A DNA stretch of 64,000 nt, from NCBI GenBank assembly GCA_963693085.1, contig OY856414.1, forward strand, positions 265,405,001 through 265,469,000, written 5' to 3'. This stretch comes from Alisma plantago-aquatica (lineage: Eukaryota > Streptophyta > Magnoliopsida > Alismatales > Alismataceae). This document shows, piece after piece, positions 59,281 through 64,000 of this stretch. Within the stretch, counting starts at the first letter, position 1. Each line of letters starts with the position of its first letter. The translations under genes and the position numbers were made by a program. The notes under the pieces were generated by a model that ran no database searches, was not told where the DNA came from, and worked only from the letters and a program-made list of their open reading frames with translations.

Positions 59281-60564
59281 ACCCGCACGCGCAAGCTAGA
59301 CTCTTCCCCTTCTCTGTTTCATTCCCGATTCTTTGTTGCCGCTCAAGCTAGGTCTTGCGATTCTATGTTGCCACTCACCACCACCGTTGCTGCTGTTGTG
59401 AAGAGGAGCTCACTGCTTCCATTGTGGAGAGGAGCTAGCCGCCTCCGCTGTGGAGAGGAACTGCCACTGAGGAGCTCACCACTGCCGCTCCAGTTCAGTC
59501 GCTGAGGAGCTCGCCGCCACTGCTCTAGTCATTTGTCATCGCTCCAGTTCAGTCGTCACCGCTGCTGCTCACTTGCTCAGTCATCTCTGCCAATGACCAC
59601 AACCACAACCCGCCATCCTTCCACCGTTGGCCACCTTCTTCATCACAACTTCAGTCATCTCCTCTTTCGTCATTTGCCATGTGCTTCACCTCTAGTGGAA
59701 ACCGCCTCCACCTCCGGTAGCCGCCACCACAGCCTACTCCACCAGTGCGGTGAGGATTTTGTAAGATTATTATTGATTAATTAGGGTTGATTAATATTGA
59801 TTAATAAGGGTTAAACGAGGAATGAATGAACTTAGTTCAATATATAATTGTTCTCCAAAATTGTGTAGTTGATTAATAATGATTAAATATGGTTAATGAT
59901 GATTGAATGAGTTTAATTCATTGATATTGCTTTCTTTCTCTCTTGTTAGTGATTGATTTAACATATTTCAATATATAATTATTCTTCAAAATTGTGTAGT
60001 TGATTATTAATGATTAATTTGGGTTAATGATGAATGAATGAACTTACCCAAATGGAAGAATGAATTGAATTAAATGATGTTACACAAAACCTAGGATATG
60101 AACGATGATACTATGATTGTAGGTATATGAATGACAACATATATGCATGTATTTTGTTGGCCTAGAAATCCGTCTGAGATTTACTCATTAGGAGTAAATC
60201 TTGGATAGTCCCTAGTTTGGGACTGTTCTTAAACACTTAATCTCACTTAGGATGTAAGTGTTTAATGTGTATTCAATTTTCATGATGTTTGGTCAGCACT
60301 TCCCCATTTGTTCTCTAAGTACATATGTCGGTGGGCATTTGCCCATGTACATTGGTGTACTTGGAGAACTACGGGGAAATGCTGCCAAAATTTCTTGAAA
60401 ATTGAATACATATTATACACTTACTAGTGAGATTAGGTGATCAAGAATGGGATAGGTGGTACACATTTATTATATATAAGACCCTAAACCCTAAACTTTT
60501 AACCAAAACCCTAATCTTTTAACCCTAAACCCTAATATATACTTGTTTTGTCTTTGATCCTAGA
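59281..60564 (+). other. CACTA-2 5' leader
   Basis: It opens with the same GCACCC...CGCAAGC...GACTCTTCCCC leader words as copy 1, then a GC-rich exon-like stretch to about 59760, then AT-rich DNA. A possible acceptor, GATCCTAG, lies just before the ATG at 60565. A small telomere-like cluster of CCCTAAA words at 60481-60530 looks like local slippage. Confidence 0.5.
60217..60455 (+). other. Long hairpin in the CACTA-2 leader
   Basis: The same arms as in copy 1 (CTAATCTCACT-type outer part; TTCTCTAAGTAC against GTACTTGGAGAA inner part). It has more mismatches and a longer loop of about 40 bases containing GGGCATTTGCCC. Its place before the transposase is unchanged. Confidence 0.8.
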
Positions 60565-63500
60565 ATGGATAAATCATGGATGTCCATTCCAAATCACTGC
60601 ACCCCAGAGTTTATTTCTGGTCTTGATCAATTTATTAGATTTTCCAAGGAACATAGGAAACAACCTAGAGATAGGTTCTACCGTCCATGTAGGCATTGTG
60701 GTACCAACTTGAAAGTCAGCACTAGTGACGAAATCAAAAGTCATGTCATGTGCAATGAGATTGTACAAGGCTATACAGAATGGCACTGGAATGGAGAGAT
60801 TTCAAACCTAAAATCAGTGGATGTTGATAGCAGTGCTTGTGTGGAAGATTTAATTGCTTCCGATGATGTAGATATGAATGAACCAGTTCCAGTAGACATT
60901 GTTGATGTGATGCTAGATAGTTGTGGGGTAGAGCACACCGATCCACCTCCCATGTTTAGAAACATTGTGCATGATGCTGAGAGACCATTATACATAGGTT
61001 GTACTAAGTTCACAAAGCTTAGCGTTGTGTTGAGATTGTATAAGTTGAAAGATAACAATAGATGGAACGACAAAAGCTTCACGTCATTGTTGTCTTTGTT
61101 GAAAGAAATTCTTCCACAAGGAAACGAGCTGCCAATCTCAACATACAAGTTAAAGAAATTGTTGTGCCCAATGGGAATGGAGGCCAAGAAGATACATGCA
61201 TGCCCGAATGATTGTGTATTATTTTAAAAGGATTATGTGGATTTTAAAGATTGTCCAAAATGAAATGATGACTTCGGGGGAGTCCAAAATTAGTTCTCCT
61301 ACCAAGGTGATGTGGTATCTACCTATAATATCACAGTTTCAACACTTGTTTTCTAATCTGATGGATGCAAAGAATTTGAGGTGGCATGCAAGTGTTAAGA
61401 AAAATAATGATGGGATCCTACAACATGCGTCTGATTCCCCACAGTGGAAGAAGATTGATTTATTGTACCCTGAATTTGGTGAAGAAGTCAGGAATCTAAG
61501 ACTTGGGATTTTTACTGATGGGATGAATCTGTATGGGACATTGAGCAGCCAACATAACACTTGGCCTGTTATGCTTGTTATATACAATCTTCCTCCCTGG
61601 TTGTGTATGAAAAATAAGTACATTATGTTGTCATTGTTGATATCGGGCCCTAAACAACCTGGAAATGATATCGACGTTTATCTTGAACCCCTGATTGATG
61701 ACTTAAAAAAACTCTGGGGTGAAGGTGTGATGACCTATGATGCTTCACGAAGAGAGAAATTTCATTTGCACACTATGTTGTTTTGCAGTGTTAATGACTT
61801 TCCAGCATATGGAAATTCGTTTGGATATAGTGTCAAAGGATCTAAAGCATGTCCTATATGTGAAGAGAACACTGATTCAATATGACTAAAACATGGCGGA
61901 AAGACTGTATATCTTAGTCATCAAAGGTTTCTTCCAAAATTCCATTTGCATTGTAGGTTGCACAAAGCGTTCAATTGTCGGAATGAGGAACGAAGTGCAC
62001 CTAAAACTATACCAGGGGAGGTTGTTTATGAAAGAGTAAAAGACTTTGTCAATGAATTTGGTAAGAGATCAAAATGTACCATGGCCACAAAGAGTGACAA
62101 ATCTTTATTCAAGAAGAAGTCAATATTTTGGGATCTTCCTTATTGGAGTTCTTTGGCAGTCGTCATTGTATCGATGTCATGCACATTGAGAAAAATGTTT
62201 GTGATAGCATCATTGATACTCTATTGAATATACCATGTAACACTAAAGATGGGATAAAATCCAGAATGGACCTATGTGAAATGGGAATAAGGAAAAAATT
62301 AACAGAAGTAGTTAGTAGCAATCGGAGAACATACTTACCTCCTGCTTGTTACACGTTTTCTAGAAAGGAGAAGAAAGCTTTTTGTGATTGCTTGGTAAAT
62401 TTTAAGGTACGATAGGGTTACTCATCCAACATCCGTAGATTGGTATCAATGAAAGATCTGAAGTTGATAGGTCTAAAATATCATGATTGTGACACCCTAA
62501 TGCAACAAATATTACCTGTGGCAATTCGATCTATACTGCCAAAGCATGCAAGGGTTGCAATCACCAGACTTTGTTTCTTCTTCAACAGTTTGTGTAGTAA
62601 AGTTATTGATCCTGAGACTCTCAATAAGTTGCAAAAAGAAGGGTTGTTACCCTATGCCATCTTGAGATGCATTTTCCTCCTTCATTCTTTGATATCATGG
62701 TACATCTTGTTTTCCACTTGACTCGAGAAGTGAAAATGTTGGGACCAATTTTCTTGCATTGGATGTATCCTTTTGAACGATACATGAGCATTTTTAAGGT
62801 GATGTTCGAAACCGTTATCGTCCTGAAGGGAGTATTATTGAGGGTTATGTGGTGAGAGAGGTTATGGATTTTTGCAATGACTTTCTGAGTGGTAATGACG
62901 CTCTTGTTAATGACAAGAATATTGAGAGTATTCTGGCAAAGGAATTTTAGGATCACAGATGAAAGTAATCAGTCGTGAGCTGTTGGAACAAGCTCACTTG
63001 TTTATTTTACACAACATCGATGAAGTGAGTGTTTATATCGAGGAACATACCAATTTCATCAAGAAATAATATCCTCGAGCCAATTCAATGTGGCTTGCTA
63101 GAGAGCATAACAAGACATTTAGTAAGTGGTTTGAAGATAAAGTCTTATATCAACTATCTCAAACACCAAATAATCTTGCTGAAAATATCAAATGCCTCAC
63201 TTTTAAACCAAAATTGAATGTTATGTCTTATAAAGGGTTTGAAATAAATGGGTTCTCATATTACACAAAGCGTCAAGATGATAAGAGCATCGTCCAAAAT
63301 AGTGGGGTCACCCTTCAAGCGTCTTCATTGTTTTTTGTAAGTGCAAAGGATAAGAGTCCATGTGAATCTAAAATGTCATATTACAGTGTCATTGAAGACA
63401 TATGGGAGTTTGACTACATAGATTTCAGAATTTTGCTCTTTAAATGTAATTAGGTTGATAACACCAAAGGAGTTATAATGGATGAATTAAGTTTCACATT

Positions 63501-63795
63501 AGTGAACTTTGAAAAGATTGGCGAGAAGGGTGAACCATTCATATTGGCATCACAGGAGAAACAAGTATTTTATATCGATGATCCTGCAAATGATAAATGG
63601 TCGGTTGTTCTTCATAGTAAAAAACAGTTCATTAAAGATCATATAGATGAAGAAGAGTATTATGATAAGTATGATGACTCGAGTCCATTCTCAATTGGGT
63701 TGCCAACACCACCAAATATTGAAGATAATGATGACTTGTATGTGTGTGGAGATCACACCAAAGGAATGTTAATTGATAAAAGATCACAATATTAG
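60565..63795 (+). pseudogene. Tnp2-type CACTA transposase, copy 2, disabled
   Basis: Same domain order as copy 1: MDKSWMSIPN start and CPCRHC-like PCRHCGTNL, then NLRLGIFTDGMNLYG, LISGPKQPGNDIDVY, CPICEENTDS, RHCIDVMHIEKNVCD, MLGPIFLHWMYPFERYM, and the C-terminal FEKIGEKGEPFI block. Its lesions are its own: TAA 61225, a deletion of about 17 bases near 61262, TGA 61883, a frameshift near 62155, TAG 62413, frameshifts near 62650, 62798 and 62930, and TAG 63451. Copy 1 is intact at each of these places. The encoded enzyme would bind and cut CACTA ends; this copy cannot. Confidence 0.92.
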
Positions 63796-63911
63796 AGGCA
63801 TGTTTTTATTTTTTTATATGTTTCATTTTTCTAAATGTGAACTTTACAATGTTTTATTATCTTCTAGTTATGTTAAATGTTAAATGTTTGATTTTTTAAT
63901 GACACTTTCAG

Positions 63912-63986
63912 ATGGCTGAGCATGAGTATGATGACCGTGATGATGATTACCGTGAGGGTGAAGATGCCAATGCACCACCGCACAAT
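63912..63986 (+). pseudogene. First exon of the CACTA-2 second gene (TnpA-Ulp1 fusion), partial
   Basis: Exactly 75 bases, as in copy 1, open from ATG (MAEHEYDDRDDDYREGEDAN) to a GTAAG donor at 63987. It is acidic. The identical exon length and donor in two diverged copies support this start and splice site. The rest lies beyond the window, so whether the gene as a whole is intact here cannot be seen. Confidence 0.75.
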
Positions 63987-64000
63987 GTAAGTTTTAAAAT

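Larger units (their letters stand above)
58563..64000 (+). mobile_element. CACTA (En/Spm) transposon, copy 2, cut by the window end
   Basis: It starts CACTAGTATAGAAATGATG and follows the same order as copy 1: GTCGGTT subterminal motifs, GC-rich leader, hairpins, Tnp2 pseudogene, then exon 1 of the second gene. The right end is outside the window. The two copies are close in the genes but differ in termini and leader, so they are family members rather than a recent tandem duplication. Confidence 0.88.

Noticed and set aside
60481..60530. Telomere-like CCCTAAA words before the CACTA-2 transposase
   Set aside because: Only a few irregular units in a leader that is otherwise collinear with copy 1. 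Local slippage explains it.

Overview
This is plant nuclear DNA. It is AT-rich and I found no intact host gene. Almost everything I can explain is transposable-element sequence of angiosperm type: Ty1/copia elements with plant initiator-Met tRNA primer sites, a large LTR-retrotransposon derivative (LARD), En/Spm-type CACTA elements encoding Tnp2, a CTAG-ending Helitron, a hAT derivative, a tRNA-derived SINE and LINEs. The species cannot be named from the sequence.

The layout is a deeply nested stack. Positions 1-2145 hold the 3' half of a decayed LINE. A diverged LTR-like repeat pair (C1 at 2206-4290 and C2 at 55728-57813, probably minus strand) brackets the middle of the window. Between them lies one old Ty1/copia element, Copia-1 (6353-55715). 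Its 5' LTR, leader, gag, integrase, reverse transcriptase, RNase H and 3' LTR can all be found, but they are scattered because three large insertions split it. These are a LARD (6634-42597, TSD CTCTC), a probable solo LTR (43191-46052) and a second probable solo LTR (49822-55094, TSD AGATC). The second solo LTR itself carries an RT-less LINE (50885-52887, 16-bp TSD).

The LARD has LTRs of more than 3 kb and a 1.8-kb non-coding centre. Its 3' LTR was hit by a SINE (41227-41412, 21-bp TSD) and by a second copia element, Copia-2 (12754-39655, TSD TGCAA, 2.25-kb LTRs). Copia-2 was in turn hit by three elements. A 6.5-kb Helitron (15222-21743) landed in an (AT)n tract of the leader. A 9.55-kb CACTA element (23225-32776) landed in the middle of gag. 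A 723-bp hAT element (37068-37790, TSD ATTGTATC) landed in the 3' LTR. The LARD 5' LTR acts as an internal empty-site reference for two of these events, and the two Copia-2 LTRs do so for the hAT event.

A second CACTA element of the same family begins at 58563 and runs off the window. Both CACTA copies carry a long near-perfect hairpin upstream of a Tnp2-type transposase pseudogene. Downstream of that is a second gene, read as 13 exons in copy 1, that joins a TnpA-like N-terminal half to a Ulp1/C48 cysteine-protease half with its His-Asp-Gln-Cys residues still present. The features most worth a second look are the hairpin, this fusion gene, the exactly dated insertion order, and a GC-rich CACGGCCGTG palindrome cluster shared by the CACTA element and an unrelated LTR insertion.
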